This document shows positions 33,586-44,885 of a stretch of 64,000 nucleotides of DNA, in pieces. The stretch is from Gyrodactylus bullatarudis. Its lineage: Eukaryota; Platyhelminthes; Monogenea; Gyrodactylidea; Gyrodactylidae. Positions within the stretch are counted from its first letter, which is position 1. Each line of letters opens with the position of its first letter. The DNA is taken from the NCBI GenBank assembly GCA_012064415.1, contig SSNU01000157.1, positions 581,556-645,555 of the forward strand, in the 5' to 3' direction. The translations under genes and the position numbers were made by a program. Below the pieces are notes generated by a model that saw only the letters and a program-made list of their open reading frames with translations, did not search any database and was not told where the DNA came from.

Positions 33586-36500
33586 TTAATGTCCAATTAT
33601 CACAGACATTAGGATGATGGTTATTATACCGCACAGGAATAATAGCACTCTTAACAGCTTTTCCTTCATTGCTAATCCATGAGAGTAAATCGTCTTTGGG
33701 AGTATCTCAGAGAAGACAACAAAAAGAAAGGTACCACAACACAGACCCTGGATAGCACCGAGTGTCAAATTCATTTGCCCAGTCTTTGGTTTATTGGCCA
33801 AATTCATACCTGTTATTATTCCAATTGGTAGACTGGCTGCAAAGATTATCAGGGAAAATATCTGAAAGAATATCCCTTTAGTTGGGTAATGTAACATTCT
33901 GGATTGATCTATGGTCAGGGAGGTGATCATCTCTGTCATTTGCATTCCTATCGAGAAGGCGATTATTAGCGTATGGGTTAGGATGGCGAAAAATATCGTC
34001 ATCATTTTTTTCATGTTGGTCAAGAGGCCTAGGGTGATTCCTTCTAATACCGAATGGAGTGACATACAAATAACGAGCATAATAATTTGAAAAATTGGCA
34101 AATTTATCGAGTGTACCTGGGGTCGGGGAATTTGGCTGGATGTTAATTCCAGGGATGTAGTCTGTCCTTGAAAAATGTCATCATCATCCAAGGCTAGAGA
34201 GTTATTCTTGTGTATGAGAAAATATTCTATCGCGACATCGACCAGGATTAGCATAAAGAAGCCGATTAGAGAGAACAGGGAAGTAAACGGAAAGAGATGC
34301 GGATCCTTTCCCACCATCAACAGGCCATCCTTGAATAATTCCTCTGCCTCTGGATAGATGTGTAGTAGACCTGTGTAAAAAGAATCAATCATCGAGATAT
34401 TCTAAATTTCACCATTCTCGAGGATTTTGAATAATCGAAATTTCATTGATTTTTTAATCATCAAAAATTCGAAATTCAACTCCCAAACGATAATAAGCTT
34501 ATGTACTCCTAGTTAATATGAAGATGGGAATTTATGATTTTTACAAAATTCTTATCTTTTTCATCAAGAAATCGAATTTGATCAAGATTTTTTGGAATCT
34601 AGATCATGAGGCCCTCTTTCACGATACGCAGAAAAAAATTTAGAAAAAATCAATTTTTAAGGAAAATTTGAAATCTTGAAGTAGCGCCAAATTCTCATTA
34701 TTTTGAACTTTGAGTTAATTTCTTTTGTTGAATTCAATGTGAGAGAGTGATCAAAAGTTGATTTTTAGGATCACAATGAGACAAAAAACCCGATGATCAT
34801 CATAGAAAGTTTGAAAAATTCGTCATTTTTCTAAGATCTTGAAATATCAAATTTCATCGACTTTCAAGTAGGGAAAATGATGAAAAATTCAAAATTTAAT
34901 TTTGACACGAATATAGGGTGATTCTTAAAACCAAATTCATCATATTTAATTTCTTTGTCTCATTGTGATCCTAAAAATCAACTTTTGATCACTCTCTCAC
35001 ATTGAATTCAACAAAAGAAATTAACTCAAAGTTCAAAATAATGAGAATTTGGCGCTACTTCAAGATTTCAAATTTTCCTTAAAAATTGATTTTTTCTAAA
35101 TTTTTTTCTGCGTATCGTGAAAGAGGGCCTCATGATCTAGATTCCAAAAAATCTTGATCAAATTCGATTTCTTGATGAAAAAGATAAGAATTTTGTAAAA
35201 ATCATAAATTCCCATCTTCATATTAACTAGCTTTATTAGAACAGATTTAGCCTAATTTATTTCAGATAAATAAAAATTTTCAGCTCAAAGTTCCAAGGAT
35301 TGGATTTTTCTGATTAAATAATTCACGTAAATTCTCAAATACGTCCGAAAATCCACTCAAAATCATATTAAAATAGAAGTAAAAGATATATTAACACCAA
35401 ATACGCAATTCTTAATGGATCATCAGTGGTATCACTTCAAAAATGATAAGAGTTAAATAATAATTGAATGAAAATAATAATTTATAATTTTGAAAGAAAT
35501 AGTAAAAGTTTAAGGAAATAAGAACAAATGTAAGCTAACTAGGCATCTTAGATAGGAAGGGCATGAGGCTTCAATTTCAAATTTTTCTATTTTATACAAA
35601 AACCCGAGTGATGACAGTACAGACGTTTGGGTGAAGGAGAAATTCTTCATAAATCTATATAAACCTAATCTATGTGTTCAGAAAAACTATTCATATAATC
35701 TTCAACTATCTTGGCCTGTGTAAGCTTTTTCACTTTTCTCTCCACTGTTGCTAATTATTGGAGAGTTTTGGTTTTGTTTCAGCTTACATTTCCATTCAAT
35801 TATTTGACTTTTATCATTATCAAAGAGACACAACTGATTAACCTTTGAGAAATGTACATTTGGTGTTAATATATCTTTTACTTCCATTCTAATATGATTT
35901 TAAGTGGATTTTCGGATGTATTTGAAAATTTACGTGAATATTTCTATTGTAAAATTGTGAGCTAAAAAACACCAAAACTCTCCAATAAATAGCAACAGTG
36001 GAGAGAAAAGTGAAAAAGCTCACATAGGCCAAGGTAGTTGAAGCTTAAAAGAATAGTGATGGGATTTTGGCGGAAAATCGAAATTTGAAAAATTACCATA
36101 CACTTTTTTTTCTTTTTTAAGATTTTTTTTCTTCAAATGGTAAATCATGAGTAGGATTCTAGAAAGTCTTTAATCAATCCGTATTCTTGATGAAAATATT
36201 GAGATTATAGTAAAATTGCATCGATTCCCAACTTCTTATCAATTAGCTTTATACTGAGTGCAAGTTCTCTCGAAAAGTAAATAAATCTTTTACCTATTCA
36301 TCTCGTTATTGATTTATAATTTATCTCTTCCTACAGGTTTTCTGTATCTGGATAATCCACTCGTGGCGTTATTCGAATAGTTCTTAGCCACCTCGAGGTT
36401 TCCAAGTGAGTCCCCTTCTACTCTAAATTATTCATACTCACCGGCAGCGATTAGAATGCCAGCAGCAAAGGCATTAATTCTATCTGTCCATTTGACCGTT

Positions 36501-36754
36501 ATTTGCATGAGCTTGTTTTGTTTTCTTCTCATAACCGATTTACTCTCATATTCCATATCGAATAAATCACGAGAGATTTTTTTATCAATGCGATAGAGTA
36601 CAATGAAAACGATTGCAATAGGCACTAGGGAAGTTAGTAGAACCCCAAAGAACAACACTCCTATATAGATGATTTTTAAGCTGAAATAGTCTTGTTCAAC
36701 AATTATGGATGGGTCCAATGAATTCTTCCTCATATGAAATTCCATGGTTTTCAA
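33586..36754 (-). CDS. ZIP-family (SLC39, ZIP1/2/3-like) zinc transporter
   Basis: A membrane transporter that would move zinc or a related divalent metal into the cytosol. Two exons (36442-36754 and 33586-34370) join in frame to 365 residues, the normal size for ZIP subfamily II. Exon 1 has a first membrane segment and then FAAGILIAAG, which after splicing continues LLHIYPEAEEL, matching the FAAGVFLATCLLDLLPDY region of ZIP1-3. Exon 2 carries the TM4 metal-site motif SLHSVLEGITLGL and the TM5 motif THTLIIAFSIG (the usual HK is HT here), then LPIGIITG and GTFLFVVFSEILP. The loop between TM3 and TM4 lacks a His-rich stretch and has DDDD instead. The 2071-bp intron (34371-36441) is filled with a foldback element and Penelope-like debris. 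Confidence 0.9.
34512..35227. repeat. Large foldback element in the ZIP intron, arms about 275 bp
   Basis: The left arm (34512-34790) starts TTAATATGAAGATGGGAATT; the right arm (34958-35227) ends AAATTCCCATCTTCATATTAA. The arms are nearly identical reverse complements with a loop of about 170 bp, flanked outside by CTAG on both sides. It is the same family as 15822-16547. It would form a long hairpin in the ZIP pre-mRNA. Confidence 0.85.
35394..35432 (-). ncRNA. Hammerhead-ribozyme-like motif with intact CUGAUGA box
   Basis: Minus strand: ACCA, CTGATGA, TCCATTAA, GAAT (consensus GAAA), a TGCGTAT segment, TTGGTGT. The first catalytic box is intact. The second has lost its last A, so it is probably inactive. 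Confidence 0.5.
35828..35866 (+). ncRNA. Hammerhead-ribozyme-like motif, best helix I and III
   Basis: ACACAA (35828-35833), CTGATTA (35834-35840; consensus CUGAUGA with one change), ACCTTTGA, GAAA (35849-35852), a self-complementary ATGTACAT segment as helix III, one unpaired T, then TGGTGT (35861-35866). ACACAA pairs with TGGTGT at five of six positions as helix I. This is the layout of a minimal type I hammerhead. The G-to-T core change suggests this copy has decayed. Confidence 0.6.
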
Positions 36755-37949
36755 ATAGTATTCAATTCACGAAATCTTTTTATAATAGAATATAAAAGAT
36801 TGAACAAAAGTGATTTCTGATTGGTCTTTTCATCTCACTGTCTCTATAGAAAATTGTTTATTAGATTTTTATTTATCATCTGCAAAACCCAAAAAGATAC
36901 AGAGATTTTTGACAAGAAATCTATCTTTTGCTCTTGAAAGTTGTACAACAAGCTCATGACTAATTTTCTGTTATTATTTTGATAATATTATAATATATGT
37001 ACCTTTTTACCTTTTTTATGAGTACACCTATGATATAATCAAAATCATATCGATTAGTTTAGATGAGGGTCCTTTTCAAAAAAATTCACTCAATATATTT
37101 ATAATCATATGCTAAAGTCGAAAATTTCTCAATTAATTTTGAGCTCATAAAGTGATTACCCGTTTACAATATTGGAAACTCAAATGTCGGCCTAATTTTG
37201 ATTTTGATACTTACTTGGACACGTAGGTTAAGAAGACATAGGTTAGAGATTTATTGTTATGAGATAATTCTTAATATCATCCGTTAGTAGTGCTAACATC
37301 AAAGAAAAGTGAGGAATAAGCGCTTTACTTCAGGCATACTCATCAGCCTCTTACATGCCAAATAATGTATATGTCTCCCCTCCCATAACCAACATTGGAG
37401 AGCTAATAAATTTCATTGTTTGAAGGTTCCCTGTTCTCTCATTGGTTAAGAAAAATCATGGTTTAGGTATATAAAATACGAGATGTAAAATACGATTTTG
37501 GCAGAGTGGGATAGAAAACTTCACCTGTATTTTGATTAATTGGATAATTCCACAATTTAAAACTATTATTATTATTATTTAAACCAAAATGTTTAACTGC
37601 AACTTTCAATGTTAGGGTCATTGAATGAGTGTCTTCAAAATACGTTTTTGATTCCCTCAAATGTCACAGGAATCATCGTTTTACTCTGAAATTATTGTTT
37701 GACGTTTTCCATGTGCCATCATGAATTTTGTTATGTTGATTGATCAAGACTAGTAGTAAAGAGATTCTGAAACATCAAAAATTTTAAAAGCATAGAGAGC
37801 TAGCTTGAAAGCATCAGTTCATCTGAAAGACAAGGGGCCCTCTGAAAACCCGTTAAAAGTTTATATTTCAGGCATTTACATCACAAAATAATAATAATTT
37901 TTCTCATAGTAAAATATATTTATTTCATAAACATCTTTTGCGAGTTAAA
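36755..37949. other. Intergenic, ZIP start to acidic-protein gene
   Basis: About 1.2 kb with presumed ZIP promoter sequence and no recognisable gene. A trinucleotide run ATTATTATTATTATT lies near 37565. A 65-codon frame across it reads poly-Asn and is not supported. Confidence 0.5.
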
Positions 37950-38303
37950 TCAGTCCATATCGATCTCCTGGCAAGATTCTCCTGGGTCATTATTATCTTG
38001 AGCACTGTTATCGGATTCTCCGGGGTCTTGTGTGATTGAGCCTTGATCTGATTCCCTAAGCAAAATATTATTACTACAGAGACTGAAATTCTGGTAGAAG
38101 AAAGTGTGAATCTGTATATCATTCTAGAGTACTCTTTCTTATAACTTTTTAGGGCCTTACGATTTATCTTCCATTTCGATAGCTTCCATTTCACTCTGTT
38201 CACAACCCTCATGATCAATTACATTAATCTTGTCTTCATCAACGTTCCGCTGGACACCGGTCCCATTAAAAGACTCTCTGAATTTCACGCAGATAATTCC
38301 CAT
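37950..38303 (-). CDS. Small acidic protein, function unknown
   Basis: Two exons (38161-38303 and 37950-38055) with a 105-bp GT-AG intron (donor gtaagg, acceptor cttag) join in frame to 82 residues. The N-terminus is MGIICVKFRESF. The rest is rich in Glu, Asp, Asn and Gln, with GCEQSEMEAIEMED and PGESDNSAQDNNDPGES, ending in EIDMD. No domain is recognised; it is likely disordered. An MG start followed by Cys could suggest lipid modification, but that is speculative. The start lies 310 bp from the galactose mutarotase start on the other strand, so the two may share a promoter region. Support rests on both exons being open, the good splice sites and the biased composition. Confidence 0.45.
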
Positions 38304-38613
38304 TGTTTATCATGATTTGTTGAGTATGTCTTAGGCTTTTATTCTTATTCCTTATGATAAGGTAGTCATAGCAATTGAGTAAATTATAATTTATTTGTGA
38401 TTGGTGGGAAAATTCCAAGAAAATTAAATAAAATATACTTCAGAGTAGCTGTGCAAATACACAACTGATTTTCAATTAATTATTGATTCTATGGCAGAAC
38501 CAATCACATTTGAGATTCTATTCCGCTCTATGATTGAATGAAAGAAAATACACTTTGGATCATTGAATGCATAAATATCAATTGAATTTTCCTTCACTTC
38601 AAAAAAAGTCAAT

Positions 38614-39791
38614 ATGGATTTCTTTGGTCGCGATAAGAAGGGCGAATATGTCATGCACTGGGAATTGACCTGCGACAAAGCCGATGGTAACATGGGTGTA
38701 AAGATGAGAGTTTCCGCTTACGGAGCTGCCATCCTGAACTTGTGGGTTTATCCGACAGAACCTGAATACGACCAGGGCATTGATGACTATCAAGATCTTG
38801 TTCTTGGCTGGGACAATTTGCACTCATACGAGAGAAACGATCCATACTTTGGTGTTGTTGTCGGCAGAGTTGCCGGTCGTATCAACCATGGAAAGTTTGA
38901 ATTGGATGGACACACCTTCAACGTTACCAAAGTTGAAAACAATGATTTCTGCCTGCATGGCGGATCGTAAGTTGAATTTTTTTCTCCCCTTCTTTTTGGC
39001 CTAGGTAAAACTAACTGTTGCTTTTTTTATTCCATAGAGAATCTTGTGCTCATATGAAATGGCAGTTGGTCGAGTATAGAAAGGACTACATTAAGCTTGA
39101 ACATGTATCAAAACACAATGAAAACGGTTTTCCCGGTGATCTGCGATTACAGGTTGCCTACACGCTAAAGTATGACGAGGAAAAGAATGCCGTCGAAGTA
39201 ATAACCGAGTTCACTGGATTCCTCACAACTCACTCTTGTCCCATTAATCCAACTCAGCATACCTATTGGAATATCGGCGGTCATCAGACAGGTGCCAGAC
39301 AAGTGAAGAATCAGAAAGTTATGATCGATGCTGATGCCATCCTTGAGCTGGACGATAAACTCTTGCCAACTGGAAATAAGACATCTCTCGATGGTCATGT
39401 GAAGAGTCTAAAGACTCTAACCCCTGTTAGCCAGGGTATCGAGGCTGGAGGCTATGATGATTACTACATTTTCAATCGTAAAATGACTGGTGAGGAAGTC
39501 AAGAAGGCCAATGAGAATCCGTTATTTGTTTGTATCGATGAAAGAGCTGCTCGTAAACTCGAGGGCTGGACTGACCAATACGGTCTTCAGTTTTATTCAG
39601 CCAACTTTCTCAATGAAAACACAGAACCCGGTAAACACAAGAAAGTGTATGAAACCCATGGTGGTCTCTGCTTTGAGACGCAGGGCTATCCAGATTCTGT
39701 TAATCATGCTGAGTTCCCAACTTGTGTCATAAAAGAAAATGATGCTCCATATCGTCAAACCACCAAGTACCGAATCACCAATCTAGCCTGA
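38614..39791 (+). CDS. GALM: Galactose mutarotase (aldose 1-epimerase)
   Basis: A cytosolic enzyme that interconverts the alpha and beta anomers of galactose and glucose, feeding the Leloir pathway. Two exons (38614-38966 and 39038-39791, 71-bp intron) give 368 residues, slightly longer than the usual 340. It shows GRVAGRINHGKFELDG near the middle of exon 1, FCLHGGS at the splice, NPTQHTYWNIGGH (catalytic His about residue 192) and GGLCFETQGYPDSVNHAEFP (catalytic Glu about residue 331), all classical aldose-epimerase signatures. The start ATG lies in a plain context, CAATATGG. A CT-dinucleotide run follows the stop and AATAAA lies at 39905. The codon usage is visibly richer in G/C than the flanking DNA, as expected of a well-expressed gene. 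Confidence 0.95.
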
Positions 39792-39904
39792 TCTGGTCAT
39801 AACATCACTCTCTCTCTCTCTCTATTGCCTAGATTGCCTGACTCAATTTTGATTATAAAAATGCTTGTGTGTACCCTTTTTTTCTTTCAACTCAAAATAT
39901 CATG

Positions 39905-39910
39905 AATAAA
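39905..39910 (+). terminator. Polyadenylation signal of galactose mutarotase
   Basis: AATAAA, 114 nt after the stop codon, followed by a T-rich stretch. It is the likely poly(A) signal. Confidence 0.6.
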
Positions 39911-39919
39911 GTATATTCT

Positions 39920-42322
39920 TATCGATTTCTTACCTGCTCTTGAAAAAACCTTACAATTAGCGAATGCTAATCTTTGAAACGTAAAGTGTATATTTGTTTT
40001 TTCTTTTTTCAATATTCATTTCTATTTATCGTTACTTTAACGTTCAACTTATATCAAGGCAGCATAAGTTTTGTTTACTTTTCTCAGAGAAAATTTATTA
40101 ATTAAGTGAAACCTTAGTAATAACTTCAGATGACAGATGAAGCAAGTTGACTATATAGTCTTCTCGGGATGATCGGGGAGACAAGTATTTCTTAGGATTA
40201 TCATATCAACAAACACTGCTTCAAGGTATCAATCAGCTTTATGTGTGTTAATCATGATAGTCTCAAGCTATTCAGTTAATTTTTTTACTTTTAAATCAGA
40301 TGATAGACGATCTGGCATTAAAATGGCGTTAAAGGTTTTCCTACCTCGAGAAGGGAATACAAGTTACATAGGCTACATCTTAAATGTCATCTTTTCAATG
40401 TAATAAAATTAGAATGAAATTTTGATCTCGTAAAATGTATGAATCGATAATTTTTTTCTTTTATCTCTACGATATCGCTGAAAACATTTACATCTTCATG
40501 TGATACCAATACCAATAATTAATATGTTTGTAAAAGCAAATAAATCATTTCAGTATAATTTTGAAAGAGAAACATGGTTTAGATCTGATGAAAAGAAGCG
40601 TTCATTTGATAAATTTAATTTTCAACTAAAACCAGTTTACATGAAAATGGGATTGAGGATTTTTACTAAATTTCATTATATTTTCCTCAAGAAATCGAAT
40701 TTGATTTCCCAGTTTACTTTACCCACTTCTTTTAAACAAATAATTTTGAAAGTCGTTTCCTAAACAAAATTCATCTTACATTGATTCCTGTTTCGGTTGA
40801 ATATCGTAGATTGGGTCAATTTATAAATTTAATGGGGATGAGTCATGAGAAAAAGAAAAGACTATTTTCAGATATCATGTCTTTGATTGAAGGCTTCCAG
40901 CATTATTTTCAGAAGGGGTTTCTTAGATCTATAGATCTAACGAAAGTACTCGGATTTCTCTTCAATTTTATCCATCTACCTATTGGATCGAATCTGAATA
41001 AAAACCATTCAAAATAAACAGATTCCATCTCTCTAATCCCTATAATTTTTAATAAATGTATTTATTTGGAACACAGAATATTGGTCCAGATCTGAGAGTT
41101 TTTCTTTGAATGGTTTTCTTCAGATCTGACCCAATAGGTAGATAGATAAAAGTGATAGCTTAATTAGCCAGTTTGTCCACAACTGAAATGAAACCCTCAA
41201 ATAATGTTTTGAGGAAAATCACCCTTAAGTTTATCATTAGATCTTAACTATTATATTTAATCACCTTGAAATTCTCTACGGAAGGGGGATGACTAGTTGT
41301 TTTACCACGAATGAACTTCATTGGTCAATCAGAAATTAATCGATTCGAATTCGAATTGAATAAAAATAAAAGCAAGCAACAATATGAACATTTTATATTC
41401 CTTTAAAAATAACAATAATAAATATGGAGATATTGTTCGTTGTTTTTAAAAATAAAATGGTTGTCAATCGATACTGAATGGTTCGGTAATGGCAAGGCTA
41501 GTGGTTGTCTTTTGTCAATTCTTGTTTTTGCTCTTCTCAAAGTACATAAAATCCTAAATTGATAAAATAAAGTAGAATTTAGTTATTCTCACGGGGAAAG
41601 TTTCAAACTCTAAACATTCATTCAATCGATAATCAACCCTTTTTTCATGCAACAGCAAAAGTTGATGATATTACTTTGGATTTCTTTACTCCCTTACGTA
41701 TGAAGTGTTAATTTTCAAACTGTTTTTTGATCAAAGCTTGTTTGTCAATGAAATCTTTTCAAGCTTGATCAGAAAATCACCTTGGCTAAAAAGCGACAAT
41801 TTGCAAAATATATCTCTACTGCTCCCAAACACATGTCTTGGCTTTTCCTAATTTTTACTCAATCTTTAAACCTAATCGGATTACCCTTTGGTTTGTCCTA
41901 TACGATTATTGAGTAAAATTACAATTTAAGAAGTCAATTGTACATAACTTGGCCAATTCTCTAAACTTACAAAAGTTAACTGAAATTTTGGATTGGCTTG
42001 AAATTTATTTGCTCAGTTATTTTCCAATTTATAGACGAAAATACTAAAGTTAGTTGATACGAAAATGATATTTTAATTTAAAAAGTCAATACTCGAATTT
42101 CCGCTTTTTCAACGTTTAAGCTCATCGATTTCAATTAATTTAGTGCAATTAAATGCCAATAAACTTCTATTGGCCGACTCGAATTCAATCTTGATCCCAA
42201 ATGTCAGCATTTATTCTTTCAAATCTTCGAGAAGGAAAAAACCATTCAGCTTAAAGGTTGTGGGAAATCGGGCCATTGTCAAAATTCCAAAAATGGCCAA
42301 ATGGATTTTTTCTTATCTCATA
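39920..42322. other. Intergenic, galactose mutarotase to scramblase
   Basis: About 2.4 kb between convergent genes. It contains a fragment like the foldback family (about 40638-40710: ATGAAAATGGGAT then AAGAAATCGAATTTGATTTC) and a small inverted repeat at 40967-41152. Short open frames at 40500-41017 fall in these repeats and are not considered genes. Confidence 0.5.
40967..41152. repeat. Inverted repeat, arms about 48 bp
   Basis: TTTTATCCATCTACCTATTG at about 40967 and CAATAGGTAGATAGATAAAA ending at about 41152 are reverse complements with few changes. The inner ends are ACCATTCAAA and TTTGAATGGT. The spacer is about 90 bp and contains AATAAA-like words. Confidence 0.6.
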
Positions 42323-44268
42323 TCACCCAGGTATTATTTGTGTTCCTGACTATTTGGGAAAAAAATAATATCTAGCTTCAGATTTTGAATTAATAGAATA
42401 TTATTCCTTGAATATATCTTTATCAAGATCTATTGTCAACATGTATATATAGACTTGATTGGGAACTTACAATAAGGAAAGCAGCACCTATGAGTAAGGC
42501 TTTCATTCTGACATCGAGGTCGATGGGAAATTCAATCTTGAATGTATCAGCATCGGTAAAGGCCTCTGTGAAAAAACCACGAAACACTTTTGTTATGCAG
42601 CCAATAATGGTGACTTCATCCGTACCAATGATCTAAAGGAGAAAATTCACACTTTTATCTATCAAATTGTAAAATATAACTTGTTGAAATACATTATATC
42701 TCAAAAATAAAGCATATTGGCTTGATCATATTTTGTCAGGTTGCTAAGAATAACTTTTTCGCTTTTGTTACAGATAAGATTTGCTTAGTAGACTAAGGAT
42801 TGGAATCTCAAGGCTCGGAACGTAATATAACTACATCTTTTCCATGTCTAAGTGATAAAAATGAACTCGTAACTTATATTAACGAAATTCATAGGCATAT
42901 ATCCTAATTTCGAAGATATACACTGACTCATCAAGTTATTTTTACTTTATTAAGCGAACTTTCAAGGGAAAATAATGAAATCTTATTGATACTATTGATT
43001 CTGTTCAAGAATTACAGAAAAATGGTTTTCTTCTTTTTCAAAAATTTAGCAAAAACTTAATAAAACCTTATTAGAAACTCAAACTGAAGGACTGAAATAT
43101 ATATAACTGGTTGTTAAAAGAGTTTTAAAACAAAAAAATTTCCGTTTTTCAGTTCCCTTATTCTCTATCCTAATCGCATAGGGCTTTTTTGTGTCTATTC
43201 ACTAAATTTGCATTCCAACTCAACTAATGAATACTGAAATAAAATGACCTAATTTTGAGGTAAAAAGGAACGTACCTCAAAACGAATATCTTTCCCAAAG
43301 CATGATTGACACGGCATACAACACTCGAAACCTGCTTTGATTGTAAAGACTTTGGAGTTGTTGCCATCAAAGATGTTATACTGGGCTTTGCAAGGGCTGT
43401 AGATTTCCTGAATTTGACCCAAACTCATGCCGTCATAATGGGTTATTGTGACCTGATCCAAGCATGCATTTATGATCCTGTAGAATTAGAAATAGGATGT
43501 GAAAATTTTTCCTTTTTTCAAAATGTGAATAAATAACTATCATTCACTAAGCCTTACTTTTATTCGAAATTTTGCAAAAATCTTAATTTTATCATTTCAC
43601 ATAGTAAAATTCATTGACATATTCTTGGCGCATTTTCAAAAATTCTCAAAAATTTGCATATAGAATTCTTATTTTTTTGAATTTCTCTATTAAGTGAATG
43701 ATTTTATTGCTTTAAATTATAGATTATAAGAGTCTAGGGCCTAGACTCTAGGCCGATTAATTAATATTGTAAAACTGCTATTTCATTAATGTTAACAAAA
43801 TTTTACAATACCAATTTACAATCTACGAGAAATAACAAAAAAAAATGTCTACCATCTCAAAAGTGAATCTGATTGGTCAAGAATAAAGTAGAATAGAATT
43901 CTCACGATACCATGATTAATGATGGAATATCTATCTCACCCACAACGAAAACACTTGAACGGACGATGAACAGTTATGAAGGGGTTTTCAAATCGATCTG
44001 ATATGTGTATATCAAAGCCTCTCGATGTTCCCAATATCATGGTTGAACAAATATTTGAGTCTGAATAACATGATTTAAATATAAATTTGACTTACCTTCC
44101 TTAGCTAGGAATAGTTGCTCGCCCTGACTACCCAAGATTTCATACTTGTTGTTCAACTCAAAGTCCAATAATACTGGAATTATTCAAATTATTCATCATC
44201 AACATACTCTCGGCAATACGCTTCTTCTGTTTAACCACAATAGTACTCTGATCTCGTAGATAATCCAT
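42323..44268 (-). CDS. PLSCR: Phospholipid scramblase
   Basis: A membrane-associated protein of the scramblase family, implicated in calcium-dependent movement of phospholipids between leaflets. Six exons join in frame to 216 residues: 44208-44268, 44096-44173, 43940-44060, 43276-43477, 42471-42632, 42323-42349. The first two introns are 34 and 35 bp. The core aligns throughout: [67 protein letters not shown] (the calcium-binding-like segment), and [20 protein letters not shown] (the C-terminal membrane helix). The proline-rich N-terminal domain of vertebrate PLSCR1 is absent from the model. An upstream exon cannot be excluded, because an acceptor-like TTCCAG sits just before the ATG. The last exon is nine codons and less certain. 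Confidence 0.9.
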
Positions 44269-44794
44269 TTTACTGGAACTTTCTTTCTCGCTCACCTCTT
44301 GTCTCTATATATATTTATTTAAGGGATGTCCTACTCTTGCAATTTACTCTAAGCCAAATTCATTCATATATATAGATCAGTAGATTAATTTTTTTCTGTT
44401 GTTATAGTCACTAATAAAGAGAATAAATAGAATTTCATTGGCTAATCTCTCTTACCACGGAATAATTGTCATTTGGCAAGAATTATTTCACTTATCTTTT
44501 AGCATCTTTTCCTCCTTTGAAAGGGTTTCATTTTGTTCTTGGGCTTTGAATTTGTTTTGAAATTTATCCTAGAGTAAATATCTTCTCAAAAAGCTGCTCA
44601 ATTTAAATGATCCACAACGATCGCAACAGGGAGATTCTAGATATTAACCAAAACTTTCTACATACACTGATTTAGCTTAAAGTTACGATTATGTCAGTTT
44701 TTCTAAGTCATGAAAATAGTGAAACCGATTCATTTGTACTACATATCATAACTTATGGACTCCTTATCTAGACTTAATCATTTTTTGGGATTGT
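44269..44794. other. Scramblase upstream region
   Basis: About 500 bp of AT-rich DNA upstream of the scramblase start. It presumably contains its promoter and any 5' exon. Nothing definite was recognised. Confidence 0.4.
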
Positions 44795-44885
44795 GTAAGA
44801 AAGAAATATATTTAAAAACCATATACGTATTTCATCAGTGGCATTGCTTTAAAAATGATAAAAGTTAAAAGATTCATTCAAGATA

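Larger units (their letters stand above)
35338..36060. mobile_element. Composite of Penelope-like fragments in the ZIP intron
   Basis: Three pieces are visible. 35338-35460 is a terminal-repeat fragment in minus orientation with a hammerhead-like motif (35394-35432). 35555-35721 on the plus strand is the end of a GIY-YIG endonuclease, with KNPSDDSTDVWVKEKFFINL, running into its 3' flank and a plus-orientation hammerhead-like motif at 35828-35866. 35960-36055 is the start of another 3' flank in minus orientation (AACACCAAAACTCTCCAATA). The pieces are tail-to-tail, as expected from inverted terminal repeats or repeated insertion. Confidence 0.7.
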
